From: Armatimonadota bacterium
Lineage (GTDB): Bacteria; Armatimonadota; UBA5829; DTJY01
Length of the DNA stretch: 64,000 bases
Assembly (NCBI GenBank): GCA_025358205.1
Contig: JANYKG010000128.1
Span: 28,062-92,061 of the forward strand
Reading direction: 5' to 3'
In this document: positions 37,763 to 48,257 of the stretch, piece by piece
How positions within the stretch are numbered: position 1 is the stretch's first letter
Layout of the letters: each line of letters starts with the position of its first letter
The notes under the pieces: generated by a model
Told to the model about the DNA's origin: nothing
Databases searched by the model: none
Seen by the model: the letters and a program-made list of their open reading frames with translations, nothing else
Translations under genes and position numbers: made by a program

Positions 37763-39028
37763 ATCAGCAAGGTTGAGCGCATCATAAGAAAAAGCGCCCT
37801 GCCGAATGGCGTGCGCATTCTGAGCGAACGAGTGCCATACGTGCAGTCGGTCTCCATCGGCATGTGGATAGGCTCCGGCGCGCGGGACGAGGACGACTCT
37901 AACCGGGGCATTTCGCACTTCCTTGAGCACATGATGTTCAAGGGCACGGAACGGCGGACTGCCAGGCAGATTGCCGATGAATTCGATTGCGTCGGCGGTC
38001 AACTGAATGCCTTTACGGACAAGGAATACACCTGCTATTACGGTAAGATTCTCTCGGAGCATCTGCCGTTAGCGATTGACGTGTTATCGGACATGCTGCT
38101 TCATTCGCTGTTGGACCCGGCGGAGATCGCGGTAGAACGCAAGGTTGTTCTTGAAGAAATCAAGCGACATGAAGATACTCCAGAGGACATGGTACACGAT
38201 GCCTTTGCGGAGAAGGTGTGGGGCAACCATCCGCTAGGGAAATCCGTCTTGGGGTCTGCGAAATCCGTGAGGGGAATGTCCAGGGCTGATCTGGTAAAGT
38301 ACATCGAGTCGCGGTACAGCCCGGATAGCATTGTCGTCTCGGCTGCCGGTTTGCTGGATCATGACGAACTGGTTGAGACCATATCGGCGCTTTTCGGTGG
38401 TTTGCAGGGCTGCAAGGCGACAAGTGTCAGTGAAGCGCCGACCTTTACCTATGAGTCCGTGCTGACGAAAAAGCGGACGGAGCAGGTGCATTTCTGCATT
38501 GGCGCTCCGGGGTATTCTCAGCTTGACCCGGATCGCTATGCCCTTGCCGTGATAGACACCACGCTTGGCGGAGGCATGAGTTCGCGCCTGTTTCAGGAGA
38601 TTCGCGAGAAACGCGGTCTGGCTTATGCCATAGGTTCCTACTCGGCGGCTTACAGGGAGGGCGGACTCTTCACGGTCTACGGCGGGACCAGTCTGGAAAA
38701 CATGGAAGAAGTGCTCAACCTGGTCAGGGTTGAGTTTGCGAATGTGAAGGCCAACAACATAACACAAGCGGAACTGGACAAGGCCAAGAACCAGATGCGC
38801 GGCGGATTGGTGCTTTCTCAGGAGAGCATGAGCAACCGCATGATGCGCATGGCGAAATCGGAATTGTACTTTGGCCGAATCATTGATTTGCAGGAGTTGA
38901 TTGACTGCATCGTGAAAGTGACTCATGACGACGTGGGCCGCGTCGCCGGGCGCATATTCGCGGATTCGAATTACCCGGTGGTGGCTATCGGCCCGTTCAA
39001 GAAACGAAAGGTACAAGCAGATGATTGA
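37763..39028 (+). CDS. M16 family zinc metallopeptidase
   Basis: HFLEHMMFKGT (HxxEH); conserved RKSALPNGVRIL encoded upstream of the ORF-track start at GTG 37811, so the start is uncertain. Confidence 0.88.
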   Translation: MSKVERIIRKSALPNGVRILSERVPYVQSVSIGMWIGSGARDEDDSNRGISHFLEHMMFKGTERRTARQIADEFDCVGGQLNAFTDKEYTCYYGKILSEHLPLAIDVLSDMLLHSLLDPAEIAVERKVVLEEIKRHEDTPEDMVHDAFAEKVWGNHPLGKSVLGSAKSVRGMSRADLVKYIESRYSPDSIVVSAAGLLDHDELVETISALFGGLQGCKATSVSEAPTFTYESVLTKKRTEQVHFCIGAPGYSQLDPDRYALAVIDTTLGGGMSSRLFQEIREKRGLAYAIGSYSAAYREGGLFTVYGGTSLENMEEVLNLVRVEFANVKANNITQAELDKAKNQMRGGLVLSQESMSNRMMRMAKSELYFGRIIDLQELIDCIVKVTHDDVGRVAGRIFADSNYPVVAIGPFKKRKVQADD

Positions 39029-39812
39029 ACCTATACGCGTGGCGGTTTCCGGCGCGGGCGGACGAATGGGCCGCGAAGTCGTGAATGCGGTACTGGAAGC
39101 GGCTCCCGAGTTTGCACTGACGGCTGCGGCTGATCCGGTCTATGCCGGGCGGACGGTATCCGTGGCGCTGGGCTTGGAGTCGGATGTGCGAATAGAGGCC
39201 GATCTGACTTCGGCGCTGGGAACGGCTAAGGCCGACGCGGTAGTAATATTCAGTCTGCCGGGCGTGGTGATGAGCGACATCGAAGCGGCTATGGTCGCAG
39301 GCGTCGTCCCGGTGGTAGGCACTACGGGAATCACGCCGGAGCGACTGGCTTCGATAAGGGCATTTTCAGCGCTGCACGGGGTTGGAGCCATCATAGCCCC
39401 TAACTTCGCGATAGGCGCGGTGCTGATGATGAAAGTCGCCGCTGAGGTTGCGCAGTACATGCCTTCAGCGGAAATCATCGAGTTTCACCATGACAAGAAG
39501 CTTGACGCGCCGTCCGGCACAGCCGCAAAAACCGCGGAGATGATGGCAGCAGCCAGGCCCCAGGGGTTCACGCAGGCGGCGGGTGAGAATGTGCCGGCAA
39601 GGGGCGACGAGTTCTTCGGCGTACAGATACACAGCGTTCGGATGCCGGGGATGATCGCCCATCAGGAAGTGATCTTTGGCGGGGTAGGGCAGACGCTCAC
39701 TATCAGGCACGATTCGTATGACCGCAAGTCGTTCATGCCGGGCGTGCTCATGGCGCTCAGGAAGGCTTACGAGCTGAAAGAGGTCATCTACGGTTTGGAG
39801 AACATTTTGTAG
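39021..39812 (+). CDS. dapB: 4-hydroxy-tetrahydrodipicolinate reductase
   Basis: RVAVSGAGGRMGREVVNAV; IIEFHHDKKLDAPSGTAAKTAEMM; start ATG 39021. Confidence 0.95.
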   Translation: MIEPIRVAVSGAGGRMGREVVNAVLEAAPEFALTAAADPVYAGRTVSVALGLESDVRIEADLTSALGTAKADAVVIFSLPGVVMSDIEAAMVAGVVPVVGTTGITPERLASIRAFSALHGVGAIIAPNFAIGAVLMMKVAAEVAQYMPSAEIIEFHHDKKLDAPSGTAAKTAEMMAAARPQGFTQAAGENVPARGDEFFGVQIHSVRMPGMIAHQEVIFGGVGQTLTIRHDSYDRKSFMPGVLMALRKAYELKEVIYGLENIL

Positions 39813-39868
39813 GTAGTCCGCGAGGTTCGCGGCAGTTTGCGAGTAAGAATCATCAGAGGGGGTTTCCA

Positions 39869-40912
39869 GTGGATCGTTTCAATGTGGCGGTAGTCGGGGC
39901 CGGAGCTGTCGGCCAAGAGATGCTGAAGACGCTGGCCGAGCGCAACTTCCCGATCAACGAGTTGAAGGTACTGGCTCGCTCAGCACGAGAGATGACTGTT
40001 GACGGCAGATCATATCAGGTGCGCGAGACCGTTCCTGAGGAGTTTGACGGTGTAGACATCGCTCTCTTCGCGGGCACCGAGGGTGAAAGCGGCGCAAGTA
40101 AGCTTTTCGCTTGGGAAGCTGCCGGACGTGGAGCCGTCGTGATTGACAACTCCGCGACGTTTCGGATGGATGATCGCGTGCCGTTGGTAGTACCGGAGTG
40201 CAACCCGGACGATCTGGCGTGGCACAAGGGCATCATCGCCAACCCGAACTGCTCAACGATTCAGATGGTACATGCGCTGAAGCCGTTGCATGATCGTTCC
40301 AGGATTACCAGGATTGTGGTCAGCACCTATCAGGCGGTTTCCGGCACCGGACGAGATGCTATCACCGAACTTCACGACCAGTCCGCGCTGTTGGTCGCAG
40401 GTAAGGCGATTGACCCGCCCGCCGTATATCCGTTCCAGATCGGTTTCAACTGCCTGCCGCAGATCGGCGGATTCAGGCCGGACGGATACACCTCTGAGGA
40501 ATGGAAGATGGTGGCGGAGACCCATAAGATACTGGGCGATAATGAGATCAAGGTCACCCCGACCACGGTTCGCGTCCCAGTCTATAACGGACACTCGGAG
40601 TCAGTTTACATTGAGACCGAAGAGAAAATCACGGCGGACGAAGCTCGTGAGCTTCTGGCGAAGTTCCCGGGAATCAAGGTTGTGGACGATCTGAAACCGA
40701 CCGAAGGCGATCCCAACTGCCGGACGTATCCTATGCCCATCGAGGCATCGGGCCGTGACGAGACGTTCGTTGGCCGTGTCAGGGAGGATCCGTTCATCGC
40801 CACTGGATTGAACATGTGGATCGTATCGGACAATCTCCGCAAGGGCGCGGCGTTGAATGCCGTGCAGATCGCGGAACTGCTGGTGGCAAAGGGCATGCTC
40901 AAAGGCAGATAG
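39869..40912 (+). CDS. asd: Aspartate-semialdehyde dehydrogenase
   Basis: VAVVGAGAVGQEMLKTL; NPNCSTIQMVHALKPL; VSTYQAVSGTGRDAI. Confidence 0.95.
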   Translation: MDRFNVAVVGAGAVGQEMLKTLAERNFPINELKVLARSAREMTVDGRSYQVRETVPEEFDGVDIALFAGTEGESGASKLFAWEAAGRGAVVIDNSATFRMDDRVPLVVPECNPDDLAWHKGIIANPNCSTIQMVHALKPLHDRSRITRIVVSTYQAVSGTGRDAITELHDQSALLVAGKAIDPPAVYPFQIGFNCLPQIGGFRPDGYTSEEWKMVAETHKILGDNEIKVTPTTVRVPVYNGHSESVYIETEEKITADEARELLAKFPGIKVVDDLKPTEGDPNCRTYPMPIEASGRDETFVGRVREDPFIATGLNMWIVSDNLRKGAALNAVQIAELLVAKGMLKGR

Positions 40913-40936
40913 TAAACAGCATAAGATAACATGCAG

Positions 40937-40977
40937 GCGGGACGGTGGCGAGAGCGTTGCTGTCCCGCGCTTTTTCG
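40937..40977 (+). terminator. Intrinsic terminator between asd and RNase J
   Basis: GCGGGAC-n18-GTCCCGC then GCTTTTTCG. Confidence 0.55.
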
Positions 40978-40989
40978 TGTACCGGCAGA

Positions 40990-42663
40990 ATGAAGGACAA
41001 AATGGATAAAGACAAACTAAGAATCATCCCCTTGGGCGGCGTCAGCGAGATCGGCAAGAACATGACTGCGGTAGAATACGGCGGCCAGATACTAATCATA
41101 GACTGCGGCCTCATGTTCCCCGACGAAGAGATGTTGGGGGTAGACATCGTCATCCCAGACGTGAGCTACCTTCTGGAGAACATTGAAAAGGTTCAGGGAA
41201 TCATCCTTACGCACGGCCATGAAGACCACATTGGCGCTTTGCCTTACGTCCTTCGGCAGATGAATGTGCCTATCTGGGGATCGAGACTCACACTGGGGTT
41301 CGTGAAATCCAAGCTAGACGAGCATCACCTTACGGATACGACGGAGACGCACGAGATGGAGCCGGGTGATCGGTTCAACATCGGGCTATTCGACATCCAG
41401 ACCATACGTGTTACCCACAGTATACCCGACTGCATGGCGCTTGCGGTTCGGCTGCCCGTCGGTACACTGCTCCATACCGGCGACTTCAAGTTCGATCTGA
41501 CTCCTGTGGACGGCAAACCCGTGGACATCCCTTCGTTCGCGCAGCTTGGCAAAGAGGGTGTAAAAGTGCTGATGATAGACTCCACGAATGTGGAGAAGCC
41601 GGGGCACGTGAAGTCCGAGCGAGTGGTTGTCCAGATGTTTGAAGAGGTGTTTGCGAAGGCGCGAGGCAAAATCATCGTCGCCACGTTTGCTTCGAACATC
41701 AACCGAATCCAGCAGGTCTTCAATACCGCCGCGCTCTTTGGACGCAAGGTGGCCGTTGAAGGTCGTAGCATGGCGCAGAACATAGACATCGCTGAGGATT
41801 TGGGCTACCTGGTCATACCGCCGAATACCAAGATTCAGCTTTCTGAGATACCGGGTCTCTATCCCGTGGAGGTAGCTATTCTCACCACAGGCAGTCAGGG
41901 TGAACCGCTCTCCGCGTTGACGCGTATTGCCACCGACGATCATAAGAAGATTAAGATTGCGAAGGGTGACACTGTGGTCATTTCTGCAACCCCGATACCC
42001 GGAAACGAGGACTTGGTCTCTCGTACCATCAACCGGCTCTTCGGGCGGGGTGCAAACGTCATATATGACGCCGTACAACCCGTCCACGTCTCCGGACATG
42101 CCAACAGTGAGGACATCAAGCTGATGCTCAATCTCACCCAGCCGGAATTTGTAATACCGGTTCATGGTGAGCGGCGGCACATCGCGAAGTTCACTGACCT
42201 GGCTGAGGATATGGGTATCCCTAAGGAAAACTGCTTCGGCATGGATGTGGGCCAGGTTCTGGAAGTGGATGAGGACGGTGCGCGCATTGACGGCCAGGTG
42301 ACTTCCGGGGATGTCCTGGTTGACGGCATAGGCGTCGGCGATGTCGGCGAGGTGGTTCTGCGCGACAGGCGGCACTTGGCTAGCGATGGGATGTTCATGG
42401 TGGTGATCAGCATTGACCGGAAGTCCGGCACTATCGCGGCGGGACCTGATGTCATATCCAGAGGGTTCATATTTGTTGACGAATCCGAGGCCCTTGTAGA
42501 AGAGGCCAAGAACTGCGTCGTGGAACTTTTGGAAGGTATGGACCCGGATGCATTGGTGGAATTGACTACCATCAAGGCCGACATACGCAGCGCGGTTGCC
42601 AAACTGCTCTATACTCGAACACGCCGCAGACCGATGGTTGTACCTGTGATAATGGAGATATAA
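40990..42663 (+). CDS. rnj: Ribonuclease J
   Basis: Metallo-beta-lactamase LTHGHEDHIGALPYVL; beta-CASP; DSTNVEKPGH; VHGERRHIAKFTDLA. Confidence 0.94.
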   Translation: MKDKMDKDKLRIIPLGGVSEIGKNMTAVEYGGQILIIDCGLMFPDEEMLGVDIVIPDVSYLLENIEKVQGIILTHGHEDHIGALPYVLRQMNVPIWGSRLTLGFVKSKLDEHHLTDTTETHEMEPGDRFNIGLFDIQTIRVTHSIPDCMALAVRLPVGTLLHTGDFKFDLTPVDGKPVDIPSFAQLGKEGVKVLMIDSTNVEKPGHVKSERVVVQMFEEVFAKARGKIIVATFASNINRIQQVFNTAALFGRKVAVEGRSMAQNIDIAEDLGYLVIPPNTKIQLSEIPGLYPVEVAILTTGSQGEPLSALTRIATDDHKKIKIAKGDTVVISATPIPGNEDLVSRTINRLFGRGANVIYDAVQPVHVSGHANSEDIKLMLNLTQPEFVIPVHGERRHIAKFTDLAEDMGIPKENCFGMDVGQVLEVDEDGARIDGQVTSGDVLVDGIGVGDVGEVVLRDRRHLASDGMFMVVISIDRKSGTIAAGPDVISRGFIFVDESEALVEEAKNCVVELLEGMDPDALVELTTIKADIRSAVAKLLYTRTRRRPMVVPVIMEI

Positions 42664-42935
42664 TGGCACCGGTTGCTGATCTAGCATCAGTGACTTGTGA
42701 CATCATCAAAGATATACTCCGCAATCTTGCGTTTTTGTCCGTTCGAAAAATAAAACCCGTAAAATTGGTCGTTTGGCAGTCCTCCAAGTGTAAAAACTGG
42801 AAAAACTGGTAATGTTACTAGTTGACGGCGGGGCGCGTTTGCAGTACAACTGTGTATAGTGAACTAGGTACGCGTACGGAGGCCGAAACAACGGTCTTCG
42901 GCATAGTGCCGGTGTGGAGGAGACTTCTCAAAGAG

Positions 42936-43235
42936 ATGAAAACATTTACAGGATCGCGCGTAATCCAATTCAGTTTGCCGGCGGACCCATCAGCCTTGTC
43001 AATAGTCCGCCGTTTCATAAGTGAAATTGCAGGTACCACTACTTTGCATGTTGAAGAAGTGCGCAACCTTCAGGTGACGGTGACCACTGCTTTCCATAAT
43101 GCGTTGGGGCAACAGCGTTTTCCCGGTGAAGGCCGAATAGCCCTCAGAATTCACGCATGGGATGATCGGATATCAGTGGATCTCGTCTACCGGGAAACTG
43201 ATTTCCCGCCTGCAGAGTTCTTCTCCAGATCCTGA
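42936..43235 (+). CDS. Truncated/degenerate RsbW-like anti-sigma ATPase-fold protein
   Basis: IQFSLPADPSALSIVRRFISEIAG...EEVRNLQVTVTTAFHNALG resembles RsbW N-terminal half; no G box; ORF ends at 99 aa. Confidence 0.55.
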   Translation: MKTFTGSRVIQFSLPADPSALSIVRRFISEIAGTTTLHVEEVRNLQVTVTTAFHNALGQQRFPGEGRIALRIHAWDDRISVDLVYRETDFPPAEFFSRS

Positions 43236-43282
43236 ATTACGGGCAGTGTAACGCTGCGGGCATCTATTCCTCGCCTGACGCA

Positions 43283-43311
43283 TTGACATTTGCTCGCCTG
43301 CAGGGTACTAT
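43283..43311 (+). promoter_or_regulatory. Sigma70-type promoter for TPR-deacetylase
   Basis: TTGACA-17-TACTAT. Confidence 0.55.
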
Positions 43312-43324
43312 TCTGTAATGCTCT

Positions 43325-43360
43325 AGCTTGGATCACGCGTAAAACGCAGGATCCAAGGCT
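43325..43360. repeat. Intergenic hairpin
   Basis: CTTGGATC-acGCGTaaaACGCag-GATCCAAG. Confidence 0.5.
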
Positions 43361-43366
43361 TTCGGA

Positions 43367-43395
43367 GCATTATTCACTCTGTTTGTGAATAATGC
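43367..43395. repeat. ATTATTCA/TGAATAAT palindromic repeat, copy 3
   Basis: GCATTATTCAC-tctgttt-GTGAATAATGC, perfect 11-bp arms. Confidence 0.75.
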
Positions 43396-43426
43396 GGACT
43401 CGTGCGCGTTCGGAGTTAGACCAATC

Positions 43427-45202
43427 ATGACTTCTACCATCAAGCGGTTTTATGCCGCATTCCTGCTGTTTCTTATTTCCATGTCTCAGTGCTGGTGCAG
43501 CGCCCGGTCTGAGCGTGTGCTAGATGCTATTTCGCTTATTCAGACAGGTCGCTACAACGAAGCTGCGGCATCGGCGGCAAAGGCGTTGGATGCGGATGAA
43601 TCCGATCCAGTGGCAAGTGCGGTGCTGGGCGTCGTTCTCCTTCACACAGGCAGACTCGCGGATGCTCGGGTACAGATGCAGAAATCGTTGGCGGTGTGGC
43701 CAGAGAACTGGCAGGCTCATTATGCGTTGGCGGTGATTGCAGTCCTCGAAGATCGTCCGGTTGAGGCCGAGAAACAGCTTGCAGAGATCGAAGGCGTACC
43801 GTCGGCGGCACGAGTAGTAGCAGTTTTTCGGTCCTATCTGAAGTTTGTGAATGGAGGATCGTTCAACGTCAATGATCCGCGGGGGATGTTGCCGGTGGAG
43901 GCAGAGATATCAGCGGTGCAACTTGCGAGGGCAGGAAAAGACACCGAAGCAGAGTCGTTGTTTGCCTCTTTGGTCAAAACAATGGGGCCTGCCGGTTTCG
44001 CCGAAACACATGCGCCGCTTCCTACCATGGAGCCGAACCAGCCTATCTCCGTTCCCGGCAGCAAGTTTACGTGGAAACCCGCTGCTCCATCGAAAGTTCC
44101 GGTTGTGAACGGCACGGCCACGCTACGAGCGGACGCCGACAAGCTTACTGATGTATCGTTTGTCTCGCTCTTCGTGGACGACGCCTGCATCTCAGTCACC
44201 AACAACTCGCCTTACCAGTTTGACTGGGACACCACCACTTACTCCAACGGGCTGCATCGCATCAAGATCGAGGCCAAGGGTAAAGCCGGGTCTACGCTGA
44301 GCAGCAAGTCGTTCTCGGTGCGTGTGGCGAATGAGCGCTCTGGGGTTGCGTTCAATTACTCTCAGGAAGACATGGATCTCATGTCCAGACTGTGGGCGTT
44401 CATACAGCTAAGTCCGTCCAGGAAACTCGCGCACTACGAACTTGGACGCATATGTGAAGCATCCGGCAGACTGGATGAGGCGCAGACCCACTTCGAGTAT
44501 GCGGTGGCCGCCGACCCGAAGTATAGAGACTCCCGATCCAGGCTGAACAATTTGAGAGGGTGGGGTACGAAGTACGCGGAGGCCTGGCGGGGCAGACCGG
44601 GCGGCAAGATGGTGGCGCTGACCTTTGATGACGGCCCCAACGAACGGACCGCGGATATGCTGGAGGTTCTCGCTAGACTGAAGGTTCCCGCGACGTTCTT
44701 CGTGGTTGGATTCCGTGCGGAGACGCAGCCGGAGCTGGTGCGCGCCATGATCGCCGGTGGGCATGAACTGGAGAGCCATACCTATACTCACACAATCCTG
44801 ACCACTCTTACCGCCGATGAGATCGAGGTCGAGCTGTCCCGAAACGAAGCTATTCTGCGGTCCTTCACCGGGAAGGACGCGCGGTACTTCCGTCCACCAG
44901 GCGGGCATGCAAACGCGACTGTCAGGGAAGCGGCGGGGCGTCAAGGGTTCACGGGGGTCTTCTGGACGGTGCTGTGCAGTCCGTATGAGGGTGCCAAGTA
45001 CCCGGACATGGCTCGGTATGTGATAAAGAATACCACCGATGGGTCCATCATTCTCATGCACAACGGGGAGATCGCCGCCACCTCATTCATGCCTCAAATA
45101 GTCAAGGAGCTTCGGGCAAAGGGATACCGCTTTGTGACATTAAGCGAACTCCTCTCGCGCGGAATTCTGGGAGCGCGGACGTCCTCGTCCGCTTCGAAAT
45201 AA
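43427..45202 (+). CDS. TPR-repeat polysaccharide deacetylase, secreted
   Basis: Signal-like N-terminus, TPR units, Ig-like segment, NodB domain: ALTFDDGPNERTADMLEVL, GHELESHTYTH, RYFRPPGG. Confidence 0.9.
   Translation: MTSTIKRFYAAFLLFLISMSQCWCSARSERVLDAISLIQTGRYNEAAASAAKALDADESDPVASAVLGVVLLHTGRLADARVQMQKSLAVWPENWQAHYALAVIAVLEDRPVEAEKQLAEIEGVPSAARVVAVFRSYLKFVNGGSFNVNDPRGMLPVEAEISAVQLARAGKDTEAESLFASLVKTMGPAGFAETHAPLPTMEPNQPISVPGSKFTWKPAAPSKVPVVNGTATLRADADKLTDVSFVSLFVDDACISVTNNSPYQFDWDTTTYSNGLHRIKIEAKGKAGSTLSSKSFSVRVANERSGVAFNYSQEDMDLMSRLWAFIQLSPSRKLAHYELGRICEASGRLDEAQTHFEYAVAADPKYRDSRSRLNNLRGWGTKYAEAWRGRPGGKMVALTFDDGPNERTADMLEVLARLKVPATFFVVGFRAETQPELVRAMIAGGHELESHTYTHTILTTLTADEIEVELSRNEAILRSFTGKDARYFRPPGGHANATVREAAGRQGFTGVFWTVLCSPYEGAKYPDMARYVIKNTTDGSIILMHNGEIAATSFMPQIVKELRAKGYRFVTLSELLSRGILGARTSSSASK
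45169..45193. repeat. GGGAGCGCG(GA/AG)CGTCCTCG repeat family, copy A
   Basis: GGGAGCGCGGACGTCCTCGTCCGCT; hairpin GCGGACG-TCCT-CGTCCGC. Confidence 0.7.
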
Positions 45203-45244
45203 GTGATAGTCCTCGCTCTCTCCGATTGAGTGCAGAAATTTATC

Positions 45245-45274
45245 TTGACAGGAAAAGGGAGTCGCTGCTATACT
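45245..45274 (+). promoter_or_regulatory. Sigma70-type promoter of pyr operon
   Basis: TTGACA-18-TATACT. Confidence 0.65.
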
Positions 45275-45278
45275 ATAA

Positions 45279-46031
<753 letters not shown>

Positions 46032-46048
46032 CGCAGGGAGGCCATACA

Positions 46049-46987
46049 ATGCGCCTGAAGAGAAAAGACATTTTGGGCTTGGAGGAGATGTCCTCAGACG
46101 AGATAGAGCTGATACTCCAGACGGCTCTGTCCTTCAAGGAGATATTGGGCAGGCAGATCAAGAAGGTGCCTACTCTGCGGGGCCGGTCTGTGGTGACGCT
46201 GTTTTACGAACCGAGCACTCGCACGCGAACTTCGTTTGAGCTTGCCGCCAAGATACTAAGCGCCGACACTTCCAGCATAGCGCCGTCAACCAGCAGCGTT
46301 GTGAAGGGCGAGTCGCTGAAGGATACCATCCTCACGCTCAGGGCGATGAAGCCGGATCTATTCATTATGCGCCATCAGTGCTCAGGCGCAGCGCACTTTG
46401 TGGCGAAGATGATACCCGAACACGTGATAAACGCGGGCGACGGCATGCACGAGCATCCTACTCAGGGACTGTTGGACATGCTCTCCATCCACGAGAAGAA
46501 GGGCAAGATCAGCGGACTGACCGTGGCGATAGTGGGCGACATTCTACACAGCAGGGTAGCACGCTCCAACATGTGGGGGCTGACCAAGATGGGCGCAAAG
46601 GTGCGGCTGGTCGGTCCGAAGACCCTCATCCCCCCTGAAGCAAGGAATCTTCCAGTCGAGGTTTACACCAATCTGGAAGAGGGACTGAAGGGCGTGGATG
46701 TGGTGAACGTCCTGCGAATCCAGCTTGAGCGCATGAAGAAGGGGCTGCTGCCGAGCCTGCGCGAGTACTCCACGATGTTTGGCATCAGCAAAGAACGCCT
46801 GAAGGCGGCTAAGGATGACGTGATTGTGCTGCATCCCGGTCCGATGAACCGAGGCGTGGAGATCATGCCCGAGGTCGCGGATGACCCGGTATGCCTGGTT
46901 ACTGAGCAGGTGACGAACGGTGTGGCGGTACGTATGGCGCTGCTCTACCTGCTGTTAGGAGGGACCGAAGATGCGGCTGCTGCTTAA
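46049..46987 (+). CDS. pyrB: Aspartate carbamoyltransferase catalytic subunit
   Basis: FYEPSTRTRTSFELAAK; DGMHEHPTQGLLDMLSI; VLHPGPMNRGVEI. Confidence 0.95.
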   Translation: MRLKRKDILGLEEMSSDEIELILQTALSFKEILGRQIKKVPTLRGRSVVTLFYEPSTRTRTSFELAAKILSADTSSIAPSTSSVVKGESLKDTILTLRAMKPDLFIMRHQCSGAAHFVAKMIPEHVINAGDGMHEHPTQGLLDMLSIHEKKGKISGLTVAIVGDILHSRVARSNMWGLTKMGAKVRLVGPKTLIPPEARNLPVEVYTNLEEGLKGVDVVNVLRIQLERMKKGLLPSLREYSTMFGISKERLKAAKDDVIVLHPGPMNRGVEIMPEVADDPVCLVTEQVTNGVAVRMALLYLLLGGTEDAAAA

Positions 46988-48257
46988 GGGCGGAAGGATT
47001 CTGGACACGTCACAGGGATTGGACAAAGTTGCTGACCTGCTGATAGAGGACGGCGTCGTAGCGGAGATCGGCAGCATCACAGCGAAGGCCGACGACCAGG
47101 TGGAGGACGTTACCGGCAAGGTGGTTGTCCCAGGACTCATTGACATGCACGTACACCTCAGAGAGCCGGGCTTCGAGCACAAAGAAGACGTTCGTTCGGG
47201 CACGCGGGCGGCGATAGCGGGCGGATTTACGTCCATAGCGGCCATGCCGAACACCAAGCCTGTTACAGACAACCGCTCGGTGGTGGAGTTCATCCGCATG
47301 CGGGCTGCTGAAGCGGGACTTGCGCGAGTTCATCCCATCGGCGCGTTGACCAAGGAATTGAAGGGCGATGAGATTGCTGAGATCGGCGACATGATCGCAG
47401 GCGGCGCGGTGGCCTTCTCGGACGATGCGTTCCCGATTGAGAATGCTGGTCTCATGCGCCGGGCCATGGACTACTGCGCGATGTTCGACAAACCGGTCAT
47501 TGTCCACTGCGAAGACAAAGCGCTGGCCGACGACGGGTTCATGAACGAAGGGCTGCTCGCCACCATCCTGGGGCTGAAGGGCATACCGCGTGAGGCCGAG
47601 GAGATTGCGGTCTACAGGAACGTCATGATCGCCAATCTCACCGGCTGCAGGCTGCACGTAGCGCACGTCAGCACGCGGGGTTCGGTGGAGATCATTCGCC
47701 AGGCCAAGGAAGACGGAGTCACCGTGACTTGCGAGACATGCCCGCAGTACTTCACACTGACCGAGGACGCGGTTAAGGGCTACGATACAAACGCGAAGAT
47801 CAACCCGCCGCTGCGCTCGGCAGACGACGTAGCCGCTATCAAGGAAGGCCTTGCGGACGGCACTATTGACGTGATAGCGACCGACCACGCTCCGCATGCA
47901 ATTGAGGAGAAGGAGACCGAGTTCGCCTACGCGTTTTGCGGCATGGTAGGGCTTGAGACTGCTCTGGGACTGGCGCTTACGGAGTTGGTTCACGCCGGAG
48001 TGATCTCGCTGGCGTCAGCGATTGAGAAGATGACTGCCGCGCCTGCCCGCATACTGGGGCTGGAGAACGGCATTAAGATCGGAAATGCAGCCGACATCAC
48101 CGTGATTGACCCTGACGCGAAGTGGACGGTTGATCCGGCGAAGTTTTATTCGAAATCAAAAAATACACCACTCGGCGGTAGAGAACTAATTGGAGCAGCG
48201 TCGCTCACGATTGTAGGCGGTCGAGTGGTTGCGAGAAACAATGAGGTAATCGCATGA
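46971..48257 (+). CDS. pyrC: Dihydroorotase
   Basis: VPGLIDMHVHLREPGFEHKEDV; ATDHAPHAIEEKETEFAYAFCGMVGLET. Confidence 0.95.
   Translation: MRLLLKGGRILDTSQGLDKVADLLIEDGVVAEIGSITAKADDQVEDVTGKVVVPGLIDMHVHLREPGFEHKEDVRSGTRAAIAGGFTSIAAMPNTKPVTDNRSVVEFIRMRAAEAGLARVHPIGALTKELKGDEIAEIGDMIAGGAVAFSDDAFPIENAGLMRRAMDYCAMFDKPVIVHCEDKALADDGFMNEGLLATILGLKGIPREAEEIAVYRNVMIANLTGCRLHVAHVSTRGSVEIIRQAKEDGVTVTCETCPQYFTLTEDAVKGYDTNAKINPPLRSADDVAAIKEGLADGTIDVIATDHAPHAIEEKETEFAYAFCGMVGLETALGLALTELVHAGVISLASAIEKMTAAPARILGLENGIKIGNAADITVIDPDAKWTVDPAKFYSKSKNTPLGGRELIGAASLTIVGGRVVARNNEVIA

Noticed and set aside
41386-42687. 433-aa minus-strand ORF antisense to RNase J
   Set aside because: Shadow ORF of a well-supported CDS; His/Arg/Leu-rich translation with no recognisable domain.
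47010-47993. 327-aa minus-strand ORF antisense to pyrC
   Set aside because: Shadow ORF; pyrC is unambiguous on the other strand.
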